Positions 1-6,704 of a DNA stretch of 10,630 nucleotides are shown here, piece by piece; the stretch's first letter is position 1; the number at the start of each line of letters is the position of its first letter. This DNA comes from an uncultured Eubacterium sp. (GTDB lineage: Bacteria > Bacillota > Clostridia > Lachnospirales > Lachnospiraceae). The stretch lies in NCBI GenBank assembly GCA_900551945.1, contig URYE01000084.1:1-10630 (forward strand), in the 5' to 3' direction. The position numbers and the translations under genes are program-made. The notes under the pieces are model-generated. The model worked only from the letters and a program-made list of their open reading frames with translations. It had not been told where the DNA came from and made no database searches.

Positions 1-252
1 ATAATTATCATCAACAAAATGAACGCCATACTCTTGATCGCCAACTTCGTAAAAATCAAACAAATCTTTAGCGCCTTCTTTTTCTAAAATATCTCTTTTA
101 GAGATATACTTAGAAGAAATTTCTGCATTTAAATTTATTACTTCAATAAATGTTGATGGAAAATGATGATAAAGTCCAGCTTTAACAAACTTGATAAAAC
201 GACCTTTTTTAAACAATAAACCAACTTGATTTTGCTTAACTAATGTTTTCAT
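1..252 (-). CDS. Probable slipin / band-7 (SPFH) family protein, N-terminal part only
   Basis: An 84-residue open frame starts at ATG (252-250 on the minus strand) and is still open at the left edge, so the 3' part of the gene is missing. AGGAGG lies at 265-270, 12 nt upstream of the ATG. The protein begins MKTLVKQNQVGLLFKKGRF and continues with a 'KAGLYHHF' stretch and then 'FIEVINLNAEISS'. This order (a residue run like 'ergLLFknGrf', a 'pGkY' element, then a strand ending 'vevvdl') is what I recall of the N-terminus of bacterial slipins, membrane-associated SPFH scaffold proteins. The core SPFH domain is outside the window, so this is a resemblance rather than proof. No transmembrane segment or signal peptide is visible. 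Arginine CGT and isoleucine ATT/ATC are used more than in the genes to the right. It lies downstream of the structured minus-strand region at 299-638, which may be its leader. Confidence 0.5.
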   Translation of the reverse strand, partial: MKTLVKQNQVGLLFKKGRFIKFVKAGLYHHFPSTFIEVINLNAEISSKYISKRDILEKEGAKDLFDFYEVGDQEYGVHFVDDNY

Positions 253-298
253 ATATTTCTAAATCCTCCTTTGTAAATTACAGAAATCATCCAATTTC

Positions 299-638
299 TA
301 AAGCGGTCTAATAATTAAGTAGATTCGATTTTATAACGGGAGCTAAGCTATGGCTATAATTTCAAAAAAACGATATCCTCAAAAGAACAAGGCTTTTCGA
401 AATTTGTCTTATCCGAAGATAAAACGGGATGATTGTAGTCAGTCTGTATCTCTATAGATCAAATAGTTCTTGATTTTTTACTAATGAAAAAACCGAGGTC
501 AAAAAAGAACGCGGAGAGTCGAACTCCAAAAATCAATTTCGATTACAACGACCATGCTAGTTATCGGGATTAAAATTAAAGGAATACACGAATGTGCACC
601 GCAATATCTTTTAGAAATATCCGCACTAATTTTTTCCC
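299..638 (-). ncRNA. Unidentified structured RNA or long structured 5' leader
   Basis: This gene-free stretch is richer in stable stems than its surroundings when read on the minus strand. The ends pair: 621-628 (CCGCACTA on +) with 299-306 (TAAAGCGG on +) gives seven pairs including one G-U plus one mismatch, and 611-615 with 307-311 extends it by five pairs. Inside are an eight-pair hairpin at 406-425 closed by a C(UUCG)G tetraloop, a hairpin at 513-527 with a TTCGACT loop resembling a tRNA T-arm, and a pairing of 466-471 with 505-510. An extended -10 promoter lies just upstream at 645-653. It ends about 47 nt before the slipin start, so it could be that gene's leader. I checked for the hallmarks of RNase P RNA, tmRNA, SRP RNA, tRNA and T-box leaders and found none. 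The rest of the gap (654-778) holds only AT-rich sequence and a weak possible promoter for the next gene. Confidence 0.4.
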
Positions 639-644
639 AAAACC

Positions 645-653
645 ATTATACCA
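645..653 (-). promoter_or_regulatory. Extended -10 promoter element for the minus-strand RNA / slipin gene
   Basis: On the minus strand this reads TGGTATAAT, a perfect TATAAT hexamer with the TG motif one base upstream. The hexamer expected 17 bp further upstream (ATAATT at 668-673) is a poor -35, which extended -10 promoters tolerate. The start would be the G run near 638, ten bases before the closing helix of the structured region. Confidence 0.45.
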
Positions 654-778
654 CATAGCAAAAAAGAAATTATATATTCTTAGAATATAAAAACTTCGCC
701 TGAATTTTTAATAATTCTCTTTTCCTTACGTTTAAAACAAGACTAAAATATGCTAAAATAAAATAAGAAAGGCAAATA

Positions 779-1177
779 ATGAATAACAAATTTCTTCAAC
801 TAAAAGCATTGAAACAAATCATCGATGAAAAGAAATCATTTCAATCAGTTTTGGAAAATATTGTAAGACAAAACAACTTGTCAGAAAATGATAAGGTTGT
901 TTTTAAGCTTGATGTCCTAGGCAGTCTGCGTCATTTCTATCAACTTCAATATGAAGCTACCAAAGAATTTCCAGAGTTTATGCCCGACGATGATGAAATT
1001 TACTTAATAATTATTGCCTTATATGAGCTTCGCTATCATAGCAAAGATTTAGCTGGTTATGAAGTAATAAATCAAACAACAGCAACTATAAAATTTATGA
1101 GTCTCAGGTTAGATTCTGAACAAGTAAAAAATAAATTAGAAGAAATAAAAAATTCAAATAAAAGCCAAAAAGTTTAA
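779..1177 (+). CDS. NusB-like protein, possibly a truncated N-terminal RsmB domain
   Basis: A 132-residue protein with AAGG at 769-772 and a 7-nt gap to the ATG. A weak -10 (TAAAAT, 754-759) is the only promoter signal seen. The all-helical pattern resembles the NusB fold: an N-terminal 'LKALKQIIDEKKSFQSVLENI' helix, 'DVLGSLRHFYQLQYEATKEF' at about 46-65, and 'YLIIIALYELRYHSKDLAGYEVINQTTATIKF' at about 75-106, where NusB and RsmB carry 'lalyELry..vp.yavvneaVelak'. The conserved 'FVNaVL' helix that normally follows is replaced by a lysine-rich tail (SEQVKNKLEEIKNSNKSQKV). No methyltransferase coding follows in any + frame. It could be a free-standing NusB-family protein or the broken 5' end of an rsmB-type gene. 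In RsmB the domain precedes a SAM-dependent m5C methyltransferase acting on 16S rRNA. It does not look like a clostridial NusB. Confidence 0.55.
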   Translation: MNNKFLQLKALKQIIDEKKSFQSVLENIVRQNNLSENDKVVFKLDVLGSLRHFYQLQYEATKEFPEFMPDDDEIYLIIIALYELRYHSKDLAGYEVINQTTATIKFMSLRLDSEQVKNKLEEIKNSNKSQKV

Positions 1178-1203
1178 GGCAAAATTCAAATTAAAATTCA
1201 AAT
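1150..1203 (+). repeat. Three short direct repeats AAATTCAAAT
   Basis: AAATTCAAAT occurs at 1150-1159, 1182-1191 and 1194-1203. The last two form a near-tandem 12-bp period. They straddle the end of the NusB-like gene. In such AT-rich sequence this may be chance, but it lies where the left arm meets the sporulation region. Confidence 0.4.
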
Positions 1204-1292
1204 AGAAAAAATAACCTATATTATTATTCTGTTATATGCAGATACTATTCATAAAACACAGGCTTATGTTAAAAATAAACAATGTAGATATG

Positions 1293-1365
1293 ATATTTGT
1301 TCTTGAGCGAAAACAAATATAAATGATATTTAGACCTGTTTATTATAAGTTTGTAAAGACGCTCA
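1293..1365 (+). promoter_or_regulatory. Possible folded leader of spoIVB with competing hairpins
   Basis: ATATTTGTT (1293-1301) and AACAAATAT (1312-1320) form a perfect nine-pair hairpin with a ten-base loop. The loop contains TGAGCG (1304-1309), exactly complementary to CGCTCA at 1360-1365, just before the GGAG ribosome binding site (1371-1374). A second hairpin, AAATAT/ATATTT at 1315-1331, uses the same 3' arm and would exclude the first. The same DNA also contains a weak candidate for a forespore sigma promoter (TGATAT at 1291-1296, CAAATAT at 1314-1320, 17-bp gap); if that is the promoter, the RNA fold is irrelevant. Confidence 0.3.
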
Positions 1366-1380
1366 GAAATGGAGATGATT

Positions 1381-2610
1381 ATGAAAGTATACCGCAAGTA
1401 TAAGAATTTATATGGGTTATTTTTTTTAACAATATTTAGTGTTTTTATTGCTGTATGTTTTGGAATATACACAGGTAATCTAATGAAAAAAATTCCAAAA
1501 GATATTTATGTTGAAAGTAATAAAACCACGACAATTGAGTTAAATCTTCCAGTAACAGCAGATAATGTTGTTCAAACCGTTGACTTTAAAAAGCCAGTTA
1601 CATTTATTGCAAATAATACTGGAATATATAAAATGGACTTAAAACTTTTCGGACTTTTTGATGTCAGTCCAGTAAATGTCAATGTCGTAGAACAAAAAAA
1701 TGTATATCCTTGTGGTTTTCAAGCTGGCCTTTATATGAAAACAGATGGGGTGCTAGTTGTAAAGACGGAAAATATTAAAGATGAATATGGCAATTTTATA
1801 AGTCCTTGTGAAAATATTATAAGAGCAGGTGATTATATAGTTGCGGTAAATGGTAAAGTTGTTAGTAAAAAAGAAGAACTTATGGATATGGTAAGCGAGT
1901 TTTCATCAGACGAGATGGTATTTACTGTAAGAAGAAATAATTCAAACATAGATGTAAGTATTCGCCCTGTTAAAAATGAAAATGGAGAGTATAAAGCAGG
2001 ACTTTGGGTTAAAGATGATGCACAAGGTATAGGTACAGTTACATTTATTGATGAAAATGGAAATTTTGGGGCATTGGGGCATGGTATAAGTGATACAGAC
2101 ACAGAAAATATGCTTCAAATAAGCGAAGGAGCATTGTATAGAACAAATATAATATCAATAGTAAAGGGGGCAGATGGAACACCTGGGGAATTTATAGGAA
2201 CTATAGATTATAGAAAGTCAAATATATTAGGACAAATTAATGTTAATTGTTCAAATGGTGTGTATGGAACGATTAATAAGGAATTAATAGACGAATACAA
2301 TTTGACTCTACTTCCCGTAGGTTATAGTTATGAAGCACATAAAGGTGAAGCATTGATTAGAATGTATGTAAAAGGAGAGTTAAAGGAATATCCAATTGTA
2401 ATAGAAGATTTGTCGAATAGTGAAAGTAAAAATATTACATTTAGGGTAACTTCTCAAGAACTGTTAGATATGACTAACGGTATTGTTCAAGGAATGAGTG
2501 GCTGTCCTATTATTCAAGATGGGAAAATAATAGGAGCAGTTACTCATGTGTTCATAGATAATTCAAAATGTGGTTATGGTATATATTTGGAGAAAATGTT
2601 AGGAAATTAA
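1381..2610 (+). CDS. spoIVB: SpoIVB signalling serine protease of sporulation
   Basis: SpoIVB is the forespore-made S55-family serine protease that crosses into the space between the two spore membranes and triggers SpoIVFB-dependent processing of pro-sigma-K. I chose the ATG at 1381 (409 aa) because GGAG (1371-1374) lies 6 nt upstream; an in-frame ATG at 1369 has no binding site. One transmembrane segment lies at about residues 10-32. It is followed by an extracytoplasmic region with a PDZ domain (about 100-200) and the protease domain. The catalytic histidine is in GALGHGIS (His234) and the serine in GMSGCPI (Ser373), followed by the family hallmark 'GKIIGAVTHVF'. As I recall the B. subtilis protein, the catalytic aspartate is 15 residues before the serine; here that position is Ser358, and Asp363 is the nearest acidic residue. 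No recN is visible upstream. The stop codon overlaps that of the convergent ABC gene. Confidence 0.95.
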   Translation: MKVYRKYKNLYGLFFLTIFSVFIAVCFGIYTGNLMKKIPKDIYVESNKTTTIELNLPVTADNVVQTVDFKKPVTFIANNTGIYKMDLKLFGLFDVSPVNVNVVEQKNVYPCGFQAGLYMKTDGVLVVKTENIKDEYGNFISPCENIIRAGDYIVAVNGKVVSKKEELMDMVSEFSSDEMVFTVRRNNSNIDVSIRPVKNENGEYKAGLWVKDDAQGIGTVTFIDENGNFGALGHGISDTDTENMLQISEGALYRTNIISIVKGADGTPGEFIGTIDYRKSNILGQINVNCSNGVYGTINKELIDEYNLTLLPVGYSYEAHKGEALIRMYVKGELKEYPIVIEDLSNSESKNITFRVTSQELLDMTNGIVQGMSGCPIIQDGKIIGAVTHVFIDNSKCGYGIYLEKMLGN

Positions 2611-4283
2611 ATATGTATTATTCTTCCATTATCATGTGTATAAATTCTGTGAGATATTGAAAGAGTAGTTCTTCCTTTAGAAGCCTTGTTAAGTGCTTCA
2701 AGTACATTTTGCTCTGTCTGTGCGTCAAGGTTAGCTGTTATTTCATCGAGAAGAAGAATTTGTGGATTAGCTAAAAAAGCTCTTGCAATTGAAAGAAGTT
2801 GCTGTTGACCTTGTGAAAATAATGATGCTTTGTAAGGTGTATCATATCCATTAGGAAAAAGCATAATGGTTTCGTGAAGTCCTACAAGCCTTGACGCATT
2901 TTCTATCTGTTCATCAGAAAAAGAGTCATCAAATAAAGTGATTTGGTCTTTTACACTTCCACATACAGGTTTAAAGGACTGTTCAACATATCCAAATATA
3001 CTACGTTTAAGCTTATCTGAAATGTCTTGTGGGTGTATACCATTTATAAGTATATTACCTGAAGTGGCAGGATATAATCCTAACAGTAATTTAAAAATAG
3101 TACTTTTTCCAGCACCCGTTCTTCCAGATAAAGTAATTTTTTCACCCTTATTAACTGTAAAGTTCATATCTTTAAGAATAACTTTATTATCGTCATAACT
3201 AAATGTTATATCTTTAAATTCAATTACGGGGTCAGTTGTATTGCAAGTTAAATCAGTATTCTTAGCTTCACATACAGGTTTTTCCATAGATGGCTGGTCA
3301 AGAAATTCATTAATTCTTTTTACACCAGCAACGGCAGACTGAATAGTTTGAATTTCCATACCAAGACTTTCAATAGGTAAAAATATTTGTGAAATATAAT
3401 TAATAATACTTACAGATGTACCAACTGACATACCAAAAAATGTAAGTATGTGACTGTTGTTAGAAGCAGATAAAAGCATAACAATCGCAACAATAACAGC
3501 ATTAAATATAAGAATAACAGGAGAATATATAGCATCATAAAAGTTAGTTTTTTCAATTGAGCGATAACTTTCGTCTATGAAGTTTTTATATTTTTCCTTC
3601 ATGTAATCTTCTTTTGAAAGATTGTGAATTGTTCTTATACATTTAATTGTTTCTGGAACGTGATTAGTAACACGACTTATTGCTATACGGTTAGCAAGCT
3701 GTGCTGTAAGCATACGAGTTTGCACAAATCTAGTAAATACAAAGATTACGGGAATTATAATAAGTAATAAAAGTGAAAGTCCTTTGTTTTTAAAAAAGAT
3801 TATAAATAATATGCTTATTATTTTACAAGTATCAGCAACCATGCTGATAATTCCAGATGTAAAAAGTGTTTCAACAGTATCAATATCACCGACAAATCTT
3901 GAAACTATACTTCCCGGCTCTTGACGGCTTAGAGTGTTAGCATTTAATGTTGTCATTTTAAGCATAAGAGTGCTTCGTATAGCATGAGTAATCTTTTGAC
4001 CAAAGATTGTCAAAAAAATATCTCGACTTCCTTCAAAAAGACCACAAGCTATAATAAGTGCAAAATATCCTATTGCAAGGTATAAAGAAATATTTTGTGA
4101 AAGTACGAGTTTATCAACTATAACACCTAATACAAGAGGTGGAAGTAAAGAAATAACTACTTCACCAATAACTGTAAATAATATAAAAAATGATAAAAGT
4201 AAATTCTTTTTTATAGTTGAAGTTATTATTTTTACTATATGACCAGAATTAGAAATTATATTTTTTGAATGTTTGTTAATCAT
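2607..4283 (-). CDS. ABC exporter half-transporter (membrane-ATPase fusion), second subunit
   Basis: A type I ABC exporter with six expected membrane helices (about residues 25-310) and a C-terminal ATPase domain (about 355-558). I chose the ATG at 4283 (558 aa) because GGAG lies 7 nt upstream; a longer frame upstream lacks a binding site and overlaps the previous gene. Motifs are Walker A GRTGAGKST (387-395), Q-loop Gln435, signature FSQGQ (489-493), Walker B 'ILLLDE' with catalytic Glu514, and H-loop His545. Only 13 residues follow the H-loop (YTHDNGRIIHI at the end), where relatives usually have about 30-45, so the C-terminus is short. The stop overlaps that of spoIVB in a shared TTAA. It lies 37 bp after the first subunit gene, so the pair is probably co-transcribed and forms a heterodimer. 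The substrate is unknown; drug or peptide export is the usual role. Confidence 0.9.
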   Translation of the reverse strand: MINKHSKNIISNSGHIVKIITSTIKKNLLLSFFILFTVIGEVVISLLPPLVLGVIVDKLVLSQNISLYLAIGYFALIIACGLFEGSRDIFLTIFGQKITHAIRSTLMLKMTTLNANTLSRQEPGSIVSRFVGDIDTVETLFTSGIISMVADTCKIISILFIIFFKNKGLSLLLLIIIPVIFVFTRFVQTRMLTAQLANRIAISRVTNHVPETIKCIRTIHNLSKEDYMKEKYKNFIDESYRSIEKTNFYDAIYSPVILIFNAVIVAIVMLLSASNNSHILTFFGMSVGTSVSIINYISQIFLPIESLGMEIQTIQSAVAGVKRINEFLDQPSMEKPVCEAKNTDLTCNTTDPVIEFKDITFSYDDNKVILKDMNFTVNKGEKITLSGRTGAGKSTIFKLLLGLYPATSGNILINGIHPQDISDKLKRSIFGYVEQSFKPVCGSVKDQITLFDDSFSDEQIENASRLVGLHETIMLFPNGYDTPYKASLFSQGQQQLLSIARAFLANPQILLLDEITANLDAQTEQNVLEALNKASKGRTTLSISHRIYTHDNGRIIHI

Positions 4284-4320
4284 AGTAATTCTCCATTTTT
4301 TAACAATATTAAGTAAGCAC

Positions 4321-6039
4321 TTAACTTCTATTAGAAGAAGTAGGACTTGCTTGTGCATTATATAATTTATTGTATTCAGCATTTTCTTTCATAAGTTGTT
4401 CATGCGTTGAAGCTGTTTTAACACCATTTTCTATCCAAATAACTTTATTCATTTCAGGAAATAGATAAAGTCTGTGTGATATAATAAATATTATACAGTC
4501 ACTATACTTTTCTTTGATGTTGTGGAAAACAGTTTCTTCGGTTGGTCTATCAAGAGCAGAAAATGGGTCATCAAGAATAACAATAGGGTGCTTGTGATAT
4601 AGAGTCCTTGCAAGAGCCACACGTTGCGCTTGACCACCAGATAGGCGCACACCACCATTTCCAATAACGGTATAAGCACCATTTTCCATTGAAGCTACTT
4701 CTTTATCAAAACATACAAGCTTTAATATATCATTTATATCTTTTGTATCACCGAGAGCAATATTATTTAATATAGTGTCATTTAAAAGCTCTGGGTCATG
4801 TCCCATATATCCTGTAAGTTGATTTCTTACTTTATCAGGAATATCACAAAGTTCATAAGAATTATATTTAATAGAGCCGTTGTAATGTTTGTCTTTTTCT
4901 TCACATAAAAATTGTCTGCCAAATGTAGATTTACCACTAGCAACAGGACCAGTTATACCAATAATTTCACCTTTCATCGCTGAAAATGAAAATGTATTGT
5001 CTTTTATGGAAATATTATTTATGCTACTTAATCTATTTTCATAAATAGAAATGTTTTTATCAACCTTATCTGATGAAGTATCTTTTAAAAGTGGCTTAAT
5101 TCGCTTCCATGAAACTTGGGCTTTTTGTACAGAGTTAAATAACTTTGCAGCTTTTGAAGATTTAGTAGAAAGTTTTGTGTAACAAGCAATAAATGTAGTA
5201 AAAGTAGCAATGTCCCAAACACGCCAACCATTTCCTAATATATTTTTACTACCAAAATATATGATAAATAACACACTAATCATAGAAATAATATTGTATA
5301 AATGTGGCATTGCACTAAGCCATATATTTGCTTTTACGGCAGAAGTTTCGTAGTCTGTTAAGACCTTTTCATAATCATTATTTCGATTGCTTTCACAACC
5401 GTATATTCTATATGTAACAGCATTTGAAATTCTATCCATTGTAACAGTATTTAATATAGAGTTTTGCAACTTGAACTTTGCACCCGTTTTTTGTACAACC
5501 TTTTTCATTCGTTCTGCAATAAAATAAGATATAGGTGGGAAAATAAGACATATTAAAGTAAGTCGCCAATCATAATACATAAGCATAAAAACATATCCAA
5601 TAAGTACAATTCCCGTATCAAAAATTTCAGTTGTAAACTTTCTCATACCTTCTGCACAATCGTCAACATCAAGTACAGCCTTTGTAATAATATCACCAAC
5701 ACCATCGCCATCAAGTTCGGGCTTACTCTTAGATATTAAGTTGCTGTAAAGAGTAGTTTTCATTGTACGGTTAATATTGTTAGCAAAACGACGTACATAA
5801 AAACGTTTAATATATCGTGTAGATTGAACAATGATAATTACTAATATGTAAATAGCTGAAAGATATAACATAGCATTAAAAGTTTCATTGCCATTAAGTA
5901 TATTCATAAGGCAACCAGCGAGTTGTCCTTCAAACCAAGGCGAAGCCACAAGCCCTATATTATAGATAATTCCAGAAATAGTAACGATAAAAAGGACTTT
6001 CCATTCTGTCTTAAAATAAAAACTAATCTTGTCAGTCAT
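4321..6039 (-). CDS. ABC exporter half-transporter (membrane-ATPase fusion), first subunit with degenerate ATP site
   Basis: A type I ABC exporter subunit. The ATG at 6039 (572 aa) is preferred because AAGGGA lies 6 nt upstream; a TTG-initiated extension to 6066 has no binding site. A membrane domain (about 12-310, hydrophobic segments near 15-33, 55-72, 145-165, 250-275) precedes the ATPase domain (about 335-572). Motifs are Walker A GPVASGKST (364-372), canonical signature LSGGQ (476-480), Walker B 'VILDD' and H-loop His532. The residue after the Walker B aspartate is Asp491 rather than the catalytic Glu, and the usual Q-loop glutamine position is His424 ('MGHDPELL'). This is the pattern of asymmetric heterodimeric exporters such as TM287/288 and BmrCD: this subunit's weak site would pair with the non-canonical FSQGQ of its partner. 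It is the first ABC gene after marR, separated by 126 bp containing a hairpin. MarR control is inferred from position. Confidence 0.9.
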   Translation of the reverse strand: MTDKISFYFKTEWKVLFIVTISGIIYNIGLVASPWFEGQLAGCLMNILNGNETFNAMLYLSAIYILVIIIVQSTRYIKRFYVRRFANNINRTMKTTLYSNLISKSKPELDGDGVGDIITKAVLDVDDCAEGMRKFTTEIFDTGIVLIGYVFMLMYYDWRLTLICLIFPPISYFIAERMKKVVQKTGAKFKLQNSILNTVTMDRISNAVTYRIYGCESNRNNDYEKVLTDYETSAVKANIWLSAMPHLYNIISMISVLFIIYFGSKNILGNGWRVWDIATFTTFIACYTKLSTKSSKAAKLFNSVQKAQVSWKRIKPLLKDTSSDKVDKNISIYENRLSSINNISIKDNTFSFSAMKGEIIGITGPVASGKSTFGRQFLCEEKDKHYNGSIKYNSYELCDIPDKVRNQLTGYMGHDPELLNDTILNNIALGDTKDINDILKLVCFDKEVASMENGAYTVIGNGGVRLSGGQAQRVALARTLYHKHPIVILDDPFSALDRPTEETVFHNIKEKYSDCIIFIISHRLYLFPEMNKVIWIENGVKTASTHEQLMKENAEYNKLYNAQASPTSSNRS

Positions 6040-6079
6040 AAATAATCCCTTCTTTAACACTATCAAGTAAATTATATTT

Positions 6080-6108
6080 AAAGAAAACAGGTTTAAAATA
6101 CCTGCTTT
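6080..6108 (-). terminator. Hairpin with T-tract between marR and the ABC genes (terminator or attenuator)
   Basis: On the minus strand AAAGCAGGT (6108-6100) pairs with ACCTGTTTT (6092-6084), nine pairs including one G-U, with a 7-nt loop, running into TTTTCTTT. It lies 58-86 bp after the marR stop and 41 bp or more before the first ABC start. It would reduce read-through from marR into the exporter genes. A TATAAT on the minus strand at 6071-6076, with no good -35, could give the exporter genes their own weak promoter. Confidence 0.45.
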
Positions 6109-6165
6109 ACTTTTGGTTAATAGTTTATAAATAATACTCTATATATAATAGGAAGTAATTCGTAT

Positions 6166-6636
6166 TTATTGTTCGAGTTTTTTAGTGACAATTTTAGACA
6201 AATATTGAAAATCATCACGTCTTTCATTTTTTGAACGCCAGTATAACTTATCAAGTGTGTTACAAAAGGCTTGCTTTTCATCATCAGAAAGTTCATCAAG
6301 AAGCCATTCGTAAAATAAAGACTCTATTGCAGTTTTTGACACTTTAAGTTCTTCTGCTTTATCAGTAGCAAACAAAAGCTGACTTCTTTTGTCATTAGGA
6401 TTAGGTTTTCTTATAAGATATCCTTTAGCTTCAAGGCTAGAAGCACGCCTAGCCGCCGCACCCTTGTCAATTTTTAAAGCTTCTCTGATCTGAGCTTGAG
6501 TAATTCCGGGATTATGGCGTATAAGGTGAATAAAATCAAATTCTGCAGTTCCAATTCCTTCTTCCTTCATAGTTTTAACAGTAAATTTACTGACTTCACG
6601 AGCAATTTTAGTTATTTGTCTTTTAGTAATATCCAT
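6166..6636 (-). CDS. MarR-family transcriptional regulator
   Basis: A 156-residue winged-helix DNA-binding protein, the usual size for MarR proteins. It starts at ATG 6636 with AAGGAGG 9 nt upstream. Helical dimerisation segments flank a helix-turn-helix at about 44-70 ('ITQAQIREALKIDKGAAARRASSLEAKGYL'). A wing at about 72-91 contains the family's D-x-R motif (PNDKRSQ, Asp82 and Arg84). MarR proteins are mostly dimeric repressors that leave DNA on binding a small ligand. Here it is the first gene of a minus-strand block followed by two ABC exporter genes, the common arrangement in which the regulator controls itself and the pump. Repeats overlapping its promoter support autoregulation. It is divergent from spo0A. 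The ligand cannot be read from the sequence. Confidence 0.9.
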   Translation of the reverse strand: MDITKRQITKIAREVSKFTVKTMKEEGIGTAEFDFIHLIRHNPGITQAQIREALKIDKGAAARRASSLEAKGYLIRKPNPNDKRSQLLFATDKAEELKVSKTAIESLFYEWLLDELSDDEKQAFCNTLDKLYWRSKNERRDDFQYLSKIVTKKLEQ

Positions 6637-6671
6637 AAAATAAAACCTCCTTGCACTTATAAAAAATAGTT

Positions 6672-6704
6672 GATACTACATCTAAATAGATGATAGTACA
6701 TCTA
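6672..6704. promoter_or_regulatory. Probable MarR operator overlapping the marR promoter
   Basis: GATACTACATCTA (6672-6684) and GATAGTACATCTA (6692-6704) are direct repeats matching at 12 of 13 positions with a 20-bp period, about two helical turns. Within them CATCTA-AA-TAGATG (6679-6692) is a perfect inverted repeat that extends to TACTA/TAGTA with a one-base bulge. The element covers the -10 box and start site of the marR promoter, as expected for an autorepressor. Confidence 0.55.

Noticed and set aside
513..527. tRNA or tmRNA gene on the minus strand, from the TTCGACT-loop hairpin
   Set aside because: No matching acceptor stem, D-arm or anticodon arm could be drawn at tRNA spacing, and no CCA end or tmRNA 5' motif or tag sequence is present.
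299..638. RNase P RNA, because of its length, paired ends and a TTAGACC near the 3' end
   Set aside because: The invariant GAGGAAAGTC-type core and its 3' partner (ACAGAA) are absent on both strands.
1369..1380. Longer spoIVB start at ATG 1369
   Set aside because: No ribosome binding site precedes it, and GGAG at 1371-1374 is correctly placed for the ATG at 1381.
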